64,000 nucleotides of DNA from Garcia nutans (lineage: Eukaryota > Streptophyta > Magnoliopsida > Malpighiales > Euphorbiaceae), in NCBI GenBank assembly GCA_947685225.1, contig CANTUV010000002.1:682001-746000 (forward strand), read 5' to 3'. The position numbers were made by a program, and so were the translations under genes. Positions 11,141 through 22,715 of this stretch are shown here, in pieces (position 1 is the first letter of the stretch; each line of letters opens with the position of its first letter). The notes beneath the pieces were generated by a model. The model was given only the letters and a program-made list of their open reading frames with translations. It did not search any database and was not told the origin of the DNA.

Positions 11141-12451
11141 AAAACTGTTGAGGAAGCTTTAAATGATGAAAATTGGATAACTGCAATGCAAGATGAACTT
11201 AATCAATTTGAAAGAAATAATGTTTGGCAACTTACTCCTAGACCTATAGATCATTCTATAATAGGATGCAAATGGGTTTATAGGAATAAGCTTGATGAAA
11301 ATGGTCACATCATTAGAAATAAAGCAAGATTGGTAGGCAAAGGTTATAATCAAGAAGAAGGTATTGACTATGATGAAACCTTTGCCCCCGTAGCCAGATT
11401 AGAAGCTATTAGAATATTACTTGCTTTTGCATGTCATATGAACTTTAAGCTTTATCAAATGGATGTCAAAAGTGCATTTCTAAACGGACTTATAAATGAA
11501 GAAGTTTATGTAGAACAACCTCCTGGTTTTGAAAACTACAAATTTCCTGATCATGTTTTCAAACTTACCAAAGCCTTATATGGATTGAAACAAGCACCTA
11601 GAGCTTGGTATGATAAACTTAGTGCATATTTGCTTGAAAATGGTTTTTCAAAAGGAAAAGTAGACACAACTCTTTTTGTTAAAAAGGATAAGCACAACAT
11701 TTTGATTGTACAAATTTATGTGGATGACATAATATTTGGAGCTACTAATGAAGTCTTGTGCAAAGAATTTGCTTCTTGTATGACTAGGGAATTTGAAATG
11801 AGCATGATGGGTGAACTCAAGTTTTTCCTTGGACTGCAAGTCAAGCAATATGAAGATGGGATCTTCATCAACCAATCCAAATATACAAAAGAACTCATCA
11901 AGAAATTTGGAATGGATGGCTGCAAAACTAGCAAAACTCCCATGAGCACATCATTGAAATTAGGTAAAGATGAAAATGGTAAAGCAGTAGATGAGAAGAA
12001 ATATCGAGGTATCATCGGATCACTACTTTACTTAACCGCTTCTAGGCCTGATATAATGTATAGTGTATGTCTTTGTGCTAGATTTCAAACTTGTCCTAAA
12101 GAATCACACTTGAATGCCACTAAGAGAATCTTGAAATATTTGAATGGTACAATGCATTTAGGACTTTGGTATCCTAAAAACACATCATTTCATATTATAT
12201 GATTTTCAGATGCAGATTATGCTGGTAGCATCTTAAATAGGAAAAGCACAACAGGAGCATGTCACTTTCTTGGTAATTGTCTAGTTTCTTGGCATAGTAA
12301 GAAACAAGCATCGGTTGCTTTATCCACAACGGAAGCTGAATATGTTGCAGCATGTTTTTGTTGCACACAAGTGTTATGGATGAAACAACAATTGCTTGAC
12401 TATGGTAAAGTGTTTAACAACATCTCCATTAAATGTGACAACACTAGTGCT
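11141..12451 (+). pseudogene. Element 1 pol part 2: reverse transcriptase and RNase H
   Basis: Copia reverse transcriptase motifs run in order: CKWVYRNKLDENG, KARLVGKGYNQ, YQMDVKSAFLNG, LYGLKQAPRAWY and the catalytic IYVDDIIFG. RNase H follows (SLLYLTASRPDIMYSVCL). After an in-frame TGA at 12200-12202 come DADYAGS, STTGACHFLG and SKKQASVALSTTEAEY. The C-terminal third of RNase H is lost: after IKCDNTSA at about 12450 the sequence jumps to the third reading frame. Product would copy element RNA to DNA in the capsid. Confidence 0.88.
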
Positions 12452-13051
12452 AGGCACCTAAACCTTCTAAATGATCTGAATCTAGCTACCTTGAGAAACC
12501 CTTTCAATCTTACCTCTAGTGCTATCACAATAGATTACTTAGAGCATGCTGGATGTGTAAGGAAGATTGAAGGATCTTATGTATACTGCTTTGGCAAGAA
12601 AGGAGTTATGGATAAACAAAAGAAAAGGCCAAGGTATACAATTGAGGGAGAGGGAGATTCTGTGGAAGTTGCTGTGGAATTACCTCCAAAAGCAACTTCA
12701 TCAAAAGCTGCTCCAGAAACTGCTTCATCCTCCACACAACTCATCCTCCAAGCTATCAAAACACTCTCAAGGAAACTCTCTAAGTTCAAGAAAAGTGTCT
12801 CCAATAGATTCCAGCACTTGAACAAGAGAATAGACCTTATATCTCATATGCACCATGATCTATATGATATGCAAGGCAAATTGGACTTGCCTCAATGCAA
12901 CCTTGAAGATTGGGATATAAGTGATCACACCCAAAGCATTGCTGAAGAAGAAGAGTACATTAGCACTAGCTCTGCCTCTATTGCTCCTCAAAATAAAGGA
13001 AAAGCTCCTTTAGTTGAAGAAGAGTTAGATGTAGATGATGACTCAGAATAG
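12371..13051 (+). pseudogene. Chimeric frame: RNase H end fused to SIRE third ORF
   Basis: An open frame of 226 residues. Its first ~27 residues are copia RNase H (KCDNTSA). The rest matches the C-terminal part of the extra frame in element 2 (26010-26627): LNLLNDLNLATL, then DYLEHAGC, then KRPRYTIEGE. It continues with a coiled-coil-like SRKLSKFKKSVSNRFQHL and an acidic tail. The join lies at about 12447-12456, where both parents share roughly TGCTAG. The deletion removed about 1.6 kb, counted on element 2 without its solo LTR. The fused frame is open, but nothing shows it is expressed. Confidence 0.75.
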
Positions 13052-13429
13052 CTTAGATTTTTTGTTGTTTGCATTTTCATATGTTTTACTTTCTGCCTGT
13101 GTACTTTTTCTATCCTTAATAAACATGTTTGTTGCAAATGTTATTTGTTTTTCTCTATCCTTATTTGTTTTGATTGTTGATTTTAACATTTTTGCCTATG
13201 ACAATGGGGGAGAAATATGAACAAAATGGAATGAAACATAGAATACACAATGGGGGAGAAAGAAAATTGTATGAGAAAATTTAAAGCATAACTTAATGAT
13301 TGCACCAAGATAATCTAAAAATCACAATGCTCTTAAACATGTTATATGCATATGTTAAGGGGGAGCATTTTAAAACTTATTTTTTTCTCATCATTCCATT
13401 TGAATTGTCAAAGTCAAAATGGGGGAGAT
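13052..13429 (+). other. Element 1 3' untranslated region with four PPT-like tracts
   Basis: GGGGGAG occurs at 13206-13212, 13252-13258, 13369-13375 and 13421-13427. The last abuts the 3' LTR and is the polypurine tract. The other three are near-copies spaced through the region. Element 2 has decayed versions at about 26776, 26880 and 26954. Confidence 0.7.
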
Positions 13430-14137
13430 TGTTAGACAAATGATCTTAATTTTGATCCTTGACAACTCAAATGGATGATCTATTTAACTTGTGTTTGAAG
13501 AATCTTGTTGCAGGATTAGGTTGCTTCAAATAAGGTGAACAGAACATTTCTAGCGGTCGCACCTCACCTAAAGACGACCGCTCCATGCAATTACAGAATG
13601 AAACCTTGTCACAGTAGGTTTCGCGGCCAGAAGTTTGACCTGAGTCGCGACCGCTCCTATAGAATAGCGACTGCACGACCGCTACTCAAGGAACTTAAAT
13701 CATTACAATCACAGTAAGGTTCGCGGTGACAAGAACGGTGAATGACTCGACCTCGCTTACCACTTTAGCGACCGCCCAGTCAAAATCGCGACCGCCCCAC
13801 CATTCAAGAAGAAATTGCTTAAAGAGACAGTAGTGTTCGCGTCCTCAGGTGCGTCCAGAAGTTCGACGCGAGAATATGAGTTCGACCGCAAAATGCCACC
13901 AAGGGCGACCGCGAGATTCAAATTAAGGCGGACATCTCTTTTGCCCTGTCAGAGAATGACACGTGACATGACCGTTGTAAACCCACTTAAATATTCAAAA
14001 AGGGCGACCGCACCTTTGCTTGGCGCGACCGTCCTGACAAACACAGCATGGGCAAGAACTGGTCCGACAAACACATCATGGGCAAGATTCCAGCTGCAGA
14101 GCACTAAAATTCGACCGTTGAAGATTTTTCAAAAGCA
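13430..14137 (+). repeat. Element 1 3' LTR, truncated
   Basis: Matches 6323-7030 of the 5' LTR with about six differences. It breaks off at AAAAGCA, losing the last CG motifs, TATA box, R and U5. Without it, no 3' end formation or strand transfer would be possible. Confidence 0.9.
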
Positions 14138-14219
14138 TGTTGATTAATGGTCTGATCGGGCTTTTTCAAATAATGAAAAGTCTTATCATGTTGATTAATG
14201 GTCTGATCGGGCTTTTTGA
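14138..14219 (+). repeat. Partial tandem duplication at the truncation junction
   Basis: The 29 bases at 14138 recur at 14189 (offset 51 bp), starting exactly at the broken LTR end. This looks like templated filler from double-strand-break repair. Confidence 0.55.
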
Positions 14220-14717
14220 ATTTTATCCAATAATTAAGTTCCTGGAAAGTGTAACTTGGTACAAACATTAGTGCATTTAATTTGATTGTCTATGATCAAA
14301 ATAGAGAGAATTAAAGTAAGAGTTTGGCTAATAAGTAGCTTCGAGTTTGTTGGGCACTGGGTGTCTCAACCTGATTAGCTCTTCACTTACCACAATTTAG
14401 ACGGCTACTTGCGTCAAGGCACCATCGACCTCCAAGACATCACAATCAACTTTCTACCCCCAGATGCTTCTATAGTAGCTACACTGATTTTCTACTTCTT
14501 AAAATGGTTTTAAATTCATTATTCTCATTAAATCTTATTTTTTTATGTAGTGCCCCCAGTCTTCTCTTAAGTATGTTGATCAACTCATTATAGGGTTGAA
14601 GACTCGGCTTACCCTACAAATACACGTTTGGCTTATATGCTTAAATATTATGTTTATGCAATAAATCATAAATCCACTTCCTTTCTTTTTGGCTCGCATG
14701 TTGATTCTCTTCACCAA
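14220..14717. other. Unassigned noncoding DNA
   Basis: No open frame, repeat or LTR boundary could be recognised. It may be remains of the DNA in which the palindrome at 14718 sits. Confidence 0.3.
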
Positions 14718-15671
14718 GTGTGAACCCCTAATTTTTCATGAATATAGAAATTAGGGACTAAATTTTGAAAAATTTATTTGCATAAAATGAACTAATATTT
14801 TTCCATTTTTTGAAAATAAATTATTTAAAAAAATTTAATTTTGGCACGACCACGTGGCATGACCTAGTCGCACTAGGTGCAGCCTATCATACCATGTGGC
14901 TTAACTAAGTTGTACCACCCACAATTGAGTTGCATTGCATATGGCCCAATCGCGACACATAAGTCTTGGTCAACTTATAGACGGACCAGACCTATTTTTC
15001 TTCCCTAGTAAATAGATGTCCCCCTTTTCAGTAAAGGGATTCGATTTTTAGAAATTAAAACTTTATCAAATTTCTTTCTGACTTACCAAAATTAAAATAA
15101 TTTCATTATTTGCTTTATTTGTACAAATTAATCAAAATCATCACACTAGTTTCACTTAATTAATTGCATAATTATTTATTGAGTTGATCAAGTAAAGTTA
15201 CAACATGGCAAAGCTATTCAACCATTCATCAAAAGGAAACTATTACTGAAGATATTTATTTCCTCACTTTATCTATTTCAATTCGGTAATAAATTAACTA
15301 AAATTGGTTAATTAAGTCCTTTACAAACAAAGGTACGAACTACATGAACTACTTAAGGCTTTGATTCCTATTTGAATGGGATAAGTAGGCATAGTTAGAA
15401 TGTCACTCCAAGTAGCAACCTCTCACTTAAAACCCTAAAATTGTTCTAATTAATTTTTCGAGTGTGCCTACTTATCTCATTTATATGGAAAAAGTAGTTG
15501 TAAGTAGTTCATGTTTTTTATTGCAAAGGACTTTAATTAACTAATATTTAGTTAATTAATTACCGTATAGAAAATAGATAAAGGGAAGAAAAAAATACCT
15601 GGGATAATCATTTCCTCTTAAATTAAATGGTTAGACGGCTTTGTTGCTTCATAACTTCACTTGACCAAATT
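14718..15671. repeat. Large imperfect palindrome: left arm, loop and inner right arm
   Basis: The arm at 15183-15379 pairs with 15463-15671 around an ~83-bp loop. Shared stretches include TTTATCTATTT, AATTAACTAAA, AAGTCCTTT, CATGAACTACTTA and GATAAGTAGGCA with its inverse. The left outer end starts TGTGAACCCCTAATTTTT, as Tat-type LTRs do. The matching right outer end (inverse of TGTGAACTCTTAATTTT) is at 31543-31846, beyond element 2, which was inserted in the right arm. It may be two LTR pieces head to head or a fold-back element. Outer arms align only loosely. Confidence 0.55.
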
Positions 15672-17045
15672 TGTTAGACACAATTAAACTCTATTTTGAT
15701 AATTGACAATCAAATTAATATGTACTAATAATTTCAAATAAGTTTTTTATTGTAGGCATGAAACCCTAACCTTTGTACTACCGCCCGAGCCCATCGACGG
15801 ATCGTACAAAGCTGCAAGACATATATACCAAAGTTATAGAAAGAATAGCGGGCTTGTTAAGCAGCGAATCGTGAGCTAGACGTATGATCACCTGAGTTAA
15901 CTGAGTGACCGCACAACAAACCGAGCAAAAATCCACAAAACTTACAGAGGAGCTCACGGTCTCAGTAGGCGATGTTGAGGCAGATGAGCTATCGCACCTA
16001 AGCACAAAGCGACCACACCAAAAGCTGAGCAAAATTTATAAACTTACAAAAGGGATGATAGTATCAGCATGCGGTGAAGTTAGAATGCGAGGAAGGTGTG
16101 TGACTGCACCACTATACCGAGCGACCGCATAACCCAATGACCCAAAAGCTCAAAATGGCAGAAGAGATAGCAGTAAGCTTGTCTGATGCTTCCTCAATGC
16201 TCAATCATTTGCACTATCACCCGAGATAACTAACTCACCACACAATTCCAATACATTTGAATCTTAGTGCCAAATACCCCAGACCACTAATAATCAAACA
16301 TATGGATTAAGAAATTCAATTCAAACGATAACTTTATACTGTGAAACCACATGACATGGCAACATGGACATACAAGATACTTTCAGACAATAAAATTTTA
16401 CCATTGAAGTTAGTCATTAGAGCAATATTTGAATTGTGCAATATCATAAGTAGTAATGCAACAATACAAAGCAACTTACCATCAAATTAGTGAAAGACAA
16501 GCTCTAAACATGTGGGAGCCACTTCAAATGGCTAGTTCAAGTCCAAATAGCTATAAATACCCCCCAAGAGACCTCTTGTTTGAGGGTAATTGTGATTCTA
16601 ATAGCAAAGCAATATACTTTCAATTTCATATACTATAATTAACATTTGTATTATTAGAGTATTGGGTGTGAGTATCAAAAATACTATTGTAAGCTAAGTG
16701 TTAGCTTTGAAACACTTAGGTTTTAGAGTGAGCCTTGGGAAAAATCTTGTAAGGGTTATGAGGAATAGACTCAAACCTTGTAAAAGTTTAGTGTGAGCTT
16801 ATCAAAACACAAAGTTAGAGTTAAGCTCTTAAAAACTCAATATTAGTGGAAACTTAACAAGTTGTTAAGCAAGTGGACGTAGGATTGAGGTAAATTTGAA
16901 ATACTATAAATCCTTTATGTTCACTCTTCTCTACTCTACTCAATATTCTTCTCCATCTTCTTCATTTTTGCTTTAATTTTTTTAATTTATCATCACTACT
17001 CAAATTAACCAATTCACCCCCTTTCTTGGTTGTTAGTTTGGGACA
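15672..17045 (+). repeat. Element 2 5' LTR
   Basis: From TGTTAGACAC to TTTGGGACA, 1,374 bp. It has the TATA box TATAAATA at 16552-16559 and the leader hairpin CTTAACAAGTTGTTAAG at 16853-16869. U3 retains a few intact GACCGCAC sites (15907-15914) and several decayed ones. Confidence 0.85.
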
Positions 17046-17050
17046 ACAAT

Positions 17051-17062
17051 TAGTAACAGAGC
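17051..17062 (+). other. Decayed tRNA-iMet primer site
   Basis: TAGTAACAGAGC, with two mismatches to the functional site of element 1, in the same position after the LTR. Confidence 0.7.
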
Positions 17063-17104
17063 CTTCTAAATTTCAAGAAGCTTAAGTGTGAAATTTGATC
17101 CAAA

Positions 17105-19051
17105 ATGGCAGCCATTCAACCAAAAAACACCACTACATCAACTTTTACTTCCAACTCTACGGTTTATACACATGGAAACTTAAATTCGTTCCTTAGACCT
17201 TATTTCAATGGAACCAATTACTCTTATTTGAGACATAAGATGCATTTGTTCCTTAATACTGAAGGAATTGAGCTTTGGGAATTTTTTAAAAATGAGTGGG
17301 AACCTCCCACTCATGAAGTAGATGGTGTCCAAGTTCCTCTTCGTAGAGCACAATGGACAAGTGATAAGGTGAGAGCTCATTTCAAAAACAATAGGGAAGC
17401 CTCTATCTTAATGAATTCAATATCAAGAGAAGAAGGTGGGAGAGTCCAACATCTTACTTGTGAACATAACATTTAAAAAACTCTTGAGAACTATAATAAG
17501 GGTACTACTTAAGTGAGGTTCACTAAGAAGCAAATATTTGTGCATGAGTATGAGCTTTTCAAGATAAAGCCTAACGAGAACGTCACTGGCAATATAAACT
17601 GCTTGCTTTCCATTGTCAACAAACTAAAAAAATATGGAAAGGTCTATGATTAAGGTGATGTTAATAGTAAAATTTTGAGAGCACTTAAAGCAAAGAAGAG
17701 TTTTGAGTCTAAGATTTCTTCAATTGAAGAAGCCATGACCTTAGCTCCTTGAGAACCAATGAGCTCGTGGGAAAACTATTCACTTTATACACCAAAAAGG
17801 AAGATGAACAAGGTGAAAATGATAAAAGAAAAGCAATAGCTCTTAAAACCATCAAGAAAGCTGAGAGCTCAAGTGAGGAAGATAGTGATTATGAAGAAGA
17901 ATGGCTATGCTATCCAAAAGGATAAGTGATTGGAAGAGAAAGAGAAGACTATAAGCTAACAAAGGTACATTTCCTAAATCCTCCTTCAAAGATAAAGAGA
18001 AAAAGAATGAAGTAAAATGTTATGAATGTGGCAAAATGGGTCACATCGAATTAGATTGCTTCAAATTAAAGAACAAAAAGAAGTGGGATAAGGAAAAGAA
18101 GAAATCACTCAAAGCCACATGGGATGATGATTCCTCAAATGAAGAAGAAGAGGAAGAAGAGCAACAATTCTATATCTCATGGCTATTGGGGATGACGATC
18201 ACACCAATGAGGTAGGTACTCAACCCTTGAACTTAATTGTATTTGATAATAATGTTAATGATGCCTTAAATGACAGTGATTTAATTGAGCATATGAACCT
18301 TAGAGTAGAAAAATATTTCTCTAAAATAAAATTTTTTAAAGATAAATATTCTAAGCTAGAAAAGGACTTTGTTTCTTTAAAAAAGTCTACTCTCGAATTA
18401 AAGACATCAAATGAACAATTGTTAAAATCCATTGATGAAATGTCTAAAAACTCACATAGCTTAGAAAATGTAATTAAGGAAAATAAAGTTTTGAAGGATG
18501 AAATAAATGAACTTAAAGAATCTATTTCAAAATTTCATAAGGGAAAAGAGGCCTTAGACGCATTGCTCAACAATCAAAGGTCAACCTCTTTGAAACATGG
18601 TTTAGGGTTTAATAGCTCATCTATCACTACATCTAATGTACCAGCATTTGTAAAAACATCTACAACTTGAACATCTAGTGTTGAAGTTGTAAAGTACACT
18701 AATGCACGCACCAAACTGAAAAATCCTAATAGGGTTATATTGGGTTCTCAAGGCTCTAAAACTAAAGTTTCAAGACAAACCATGCATACATGTATACAAG
18801 GCATGCATGTAAACACAAAAATGCACAAAAAATAATTTCATTCAACATACACTTGCAATTGTGTACATAGTTCTTTAAATTTCTATAAAAGAGTGCATAA
18901 ATATAAAACCTTTTACCAATGCTCTTATTTTATTAAATTTGGACATAAGAGCACCTTTTGCTATATTAGGAAGGCTCATCTCAATTTAGAGGATCCTTCT
19001 ACTACTAACCCCCAAGGACCCAAGTTCATTTGGGTATCTAAAAGAAGATAA
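17105..19051 (+). pseudogene. Element 2 gag, multiply broken
   Basis: It begins ATG at 17105 with the same gag domain as element 1 (LRPYFNGTNYSYLRHKM). Stops appear from 17474 on and frameshifts near 17740. A CCHC knuckle KCYECGKMGHIELDC is at about 18015-18060. A readable coiled-coil segment spans 18179-18670, and a second, decayed knuckle (CSYFIKFGHKSTFC) lies near 18920-18962. It ends WVSKRR and TAA at 19049-19051, at the same codon position where element 1 gag stops. Confidence 0.83.
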
Positions 19052-19052
19052 A

Positions 19053-22000
19053 TTGTATTGTCTTGTAGAGTCTACTATCAATGAAAGGGTTTGGCTTATG
19101 GATAGTGGATGTTCAAGGCATATGACAAAAAATGTAAAACTCTTTACAACTCTCACCTACAAGCAAGGAGGCAATGTAACTTTTGAAAATAATGCTAAAG
19201 GTAAAATCACAAGTATTGGTTCCATTGGCATGCTTGGGAAAAATATGATTGATAAAATATGGCTTGTTGATGGATTAAAACATAACTTGCTTACTGTGAA
19301 TCAATTATGTTATAAAGGATATAATATAAATTTTGACTATAAAGGATGCAAAGTTACTTCTTCCAATGGTGAACTTGCATTCAAAGGATTAGAATTGGCA
19401 ATACATGTAAAATTGATTTACATTAAAATAATGCATTTGAATGTTTGATTACCATTTGCATTGATGCATGGATTTGGCATAGAAGATTAGGACATTCTAA
19501 TATGGATAATTTACAATGCATTAGTAAAGAAGAACTTGTAGATGGGCTCCAAAAACACTTTTAATAAAGATAAAATTTGTAAACCATGTCAATTTGAAAA
19601 ATAACATAAGAGTTCATTTAAAACTAAGAATGTTGTAAGCACTTTTAGACCTCTAGAACTAATTCATTTAGATTTATATCATCTAAATAGAGTTGCTAGT
19701 CTAAGAGAAAAGTTGTATGCATTTGTGCTTATTAATGATTACTCAAGGTTTACATAGGTTAATTTCTTTATCTCAAAAGAATGAAGCTTTCAATCATTTT
19801 AAAATTTTTGCAAAAAGAGTTCAAAATGAAAAAGGCTATGTAATTACATCCATTATAAGTGGTCATGGCAAATAATTTGAAAAGAACTTTAAAAATTTTT
19901 ACAACAAATTTGGTATTTCACATATCATTTTGACTCCTAGAACACCATAACAAAATGGTGTGGTTGAAAGGAAAAATAAAACATTAGTTGAAATGGCTAG
20001 GACAATGCTCAATGAGTATGATTTACCATCTTACTTTTGGGAAGAGGTCATTAATATCACATGTTATATTTCAAATCATGTTTACAAAAGGCCTTTAATA
20101 AACAAAACCTCTTATGAGCTTCAAAATGGTAGAAAACCAAAAATTTCATACCTTATAGTGTTTGGATGCAAATGCTTCATATTTAATACCAAGGATAATC
20201 TTGGAAAATTCTTATCCAAAATGAATGAAGGCATATTTTTAGGATATTCATCCTCTAGCAAAGCATATAGAGTATTTAATAAGAGAACACTAGTAGTTGA
20301 AGAATCAATGGATGTTATTTTTTATGAATCCTCTAAACTTGATCAAAGGAAAGGTAGTGGTCTTGATGATTTTGTAACTACATTTGAAGAACAAGAAACA
20401 AACAATGGTCCAAAGGACAATCACAATGAAATTGAGACAAGAATGGAACAAGAAGAAGAATCTCATGAACTACCCAAAGATTGGCAATTCAAGAAGGATC
20501 ATCCAAAAGAATTTGTTATTGGTGACACATCAAAGAGAGTAACTACAAGATCTAAACTTAAATACTTAGATGTTAATGTTGCCTTTATTTCTCAAATTGA
20601 GCTAAGTACTATTGAGGAGGCTCTTAGTGACAAATGTTAGGTGATTTCTATGCAAGATGAACTCAACTAATTTGAGAGAAATAAAGTATGGAACTTATTC
20701 CTAAACCTAAAGATCTTCCAATTATAGGATGTAAATGGGTACATAGGAATTAGCTTGATGAAAATGGTCTCATTACTAAAAATAAGGCTAGATTGGTAGC
20801 CAAAGGCTATAATGAAGAGGAAGGCATTGACTATGATGAGGCAGTTGCTCCCTTGCTAGGTTATAAGCTATTAGAATATTGCTTGCATTTGCTTGTCACA
20901 TGAATTTTAAACTTTTTCAAATGGATGTCAAAAGAGCATTTCTAAATTGGTTTATAAATGAAAAAGTTTATGTTGAACAACCTCCTCGTTTTGAAGATTA
21001 TAAATTTTCAAATCATGTTTTTAAATTTACAAAAACACTTTATTGATTGAACACAAGTTCTAAGAGCATGGTATGATAGACTTAGTGCTTACTTGCTACA
21101 AAATGATTTTTTAAAAGGCAAGGTTGACACAACACTCTTTATTAAAAAGAATATGCATAACATTTTAATTATGCCAATTTATGTTCATGATATTATATTT
21201 GGTTATACTAATGAATCTTTGTGCAAGAAATTTGCTTCTTGTATGACTAGGGAATTTGAAATGATCATGATGGGTGAACTTAAATTCTTCCTTGGATTAC
21301 AAATCAAGCAATGCAAGGATGGGATTTTCATCAACTAATCCAAGTACAAAGGAACTTCTCAAGAATTTTGGAATGGATGGTTGCAAAGCAAGTAAAACTC
21401 CAATGAGCACATCCTTGAAACTTGACAAAGATGAAAGTGGTAAGGTAGTAGATGAGAAGAAATATCGAGGTATTATCATATCACTACTCTACTTGATTGC
21501 TTCTAAACCCAATATAATATATAGTGTTTGTTTGTAAGCTAGATTTCAATCTTGCCCTAGGGAATCACATTTGAATGCAACTAAAAGAATTTTAAAGAAT
21601 TTGAATGGTACATTGCATTTCGGTTCATGGTATCCTAGAAAAATATTTTCCTATTTGGATTTTGCTGGTAGCCTACTAGATAGGAAAAGCATCACCAGGG
21701 TATGTCATTTTCTTAGTGAATGCCTAGTTTCTTAGTGAATGCCTAGTTTCATAGTTTAGCATGAAACAAGTGTCGGTTACTTTATCTACCGCAGAAGTCA
21801 AATAAGTTGTTGTGTGTTTTTATTGCATACAAGTCCTTTGGATGAAACAATAATTGCTTGATTTTGAAAAAATATCTGATCGCATTCCTATTGAGTATGA
21901 TAACACAAGTGCAATAAACTTATCCAAGAACCACATTCAACATTCTGGATTAAAGCATATTGACATCAAACATCATTTTTTAAGGGATAATGTTCAAAAT

Positions 22001-22096
22001 CATAATGTAGTCTTAGAATTCTTTGACACCCAAAACCAACTTGCCAATATTTTTACAAAATCTTTAAATGAGGAAAGATTGAATTTCATAAAATAG
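19053..22096 (+). pseudogene. Element 2 pol, multiply broken
   Basis: The protease site WLMDSGCSRHMT is near 19095. GAG-pre-integrase is near 19470 (WHRRLGHS). Integrase follows with its third catalytic residue kept (VERKNKT, 19963). Reverse transcriptase is in pieces at 20641-21340, where the catalytic motif reads YVHDIIFG: the first Asp of the pair is now His. RNase H at 21400-22096 keeps its C-terminal end (GLKHIDIKHHFLRD), which element 1 has lost. A 19-bp tandem duplication sits at 21711-21748. Confidence 0.85.
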
Positions 22097-22715
22097 CACA
22101 TTGGCATGATTGATGGAAAATCCTTTATATGATTATTATTTGACCTTCCAAAATCTGTTTTGATCATGTGCATTTGAAAAATCATCAAAATCCATATTTG
22201 TTTCCTTTGTGTGATTGCCCAAAAATCCCAAGCAATCACACCATCATCTGAGTATGTTGAGCTTCAGCTTTAATAACAAGTGTCTCCCAAGCCCAAGCTT
22301 CAAAATTCCTTTTGAACGAGTGCACAACAGCTCATACGATCACCCAAATTCAACTTTTCAAATTTTCTCAACTGTTGCATTTATAGCTCATTTGTGTGAG
22401 CGCCCAGCACCTGTAGAGACCGCACCGCACAACATGTGCAACTGACAAATTTTTTAAAATGTTGGAACTTTCAAATTTTAGCCCATTTTGCCCCTAAACT
22501 GTTAGGTATAGTTAGTTTTTCAAATTTTGCCTATAAATACCCTCCTATTGCATGAAAATACATCTTCACAAACATAAAAACACATCCTCAAATAATCTTT
22601 CAAGTTTTTGTTCATCAAGAAGTTTTTGAAGATTTTTTAAGAACCATCTTCTACCTTTCTTTTCTATCTTCTACATTTCTATATTTTTCTTTTGTGTTTT
22701 GCTTTTATTGAGGTT
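22097..22715 (+). promoter_or_regulatory. Promoter-like region ahead of the third ORF of element 2
   Basis: A noncoding spacer of about 620 bp between the RNase H stop and the ATG at 22716. It contains GACCGCACCGCAC at 22418-22430, sharing ACCGCACAACA with the LTR U3 at 15908. TATAAATA follows at 22532-22539, in the same CTATAAATACCC context as the LTR TATA box. Then comes an AT/CT-rich leader of ~180 bp. It looks like a separate promoter for the downstream frame. Confidence 0.45.

Larger units (their letters stand above)
6323..14137 (+). mobile_element. Element 1: SIRE-type Ty1/copia retrotransposon
   Basis: Order is 5' LTR, tRNA-iMet primer site, gag, protease, integrase, reverse transcriptase, RNase H, a remnant third reading frame, polypurine tract and a truncated 3' LTR. 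Protease-integrase before reverse transcriptase is copia order. The two-zinc-knuckle gag and extra downstream frame fit the SIRE/Maximus lineage. Only about six differences were counted by eye between the 708 bases shared by its LTRs, so insertion was recent. It cannot be autonomous. Lesions are A-run insertions at 8140-8146 and 11139-11144, stops at 8990, 11020 and 12200, a deletion through RNase H, and loss of the last ~670 bp of the 3' LTR. Confidence 0.9.
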
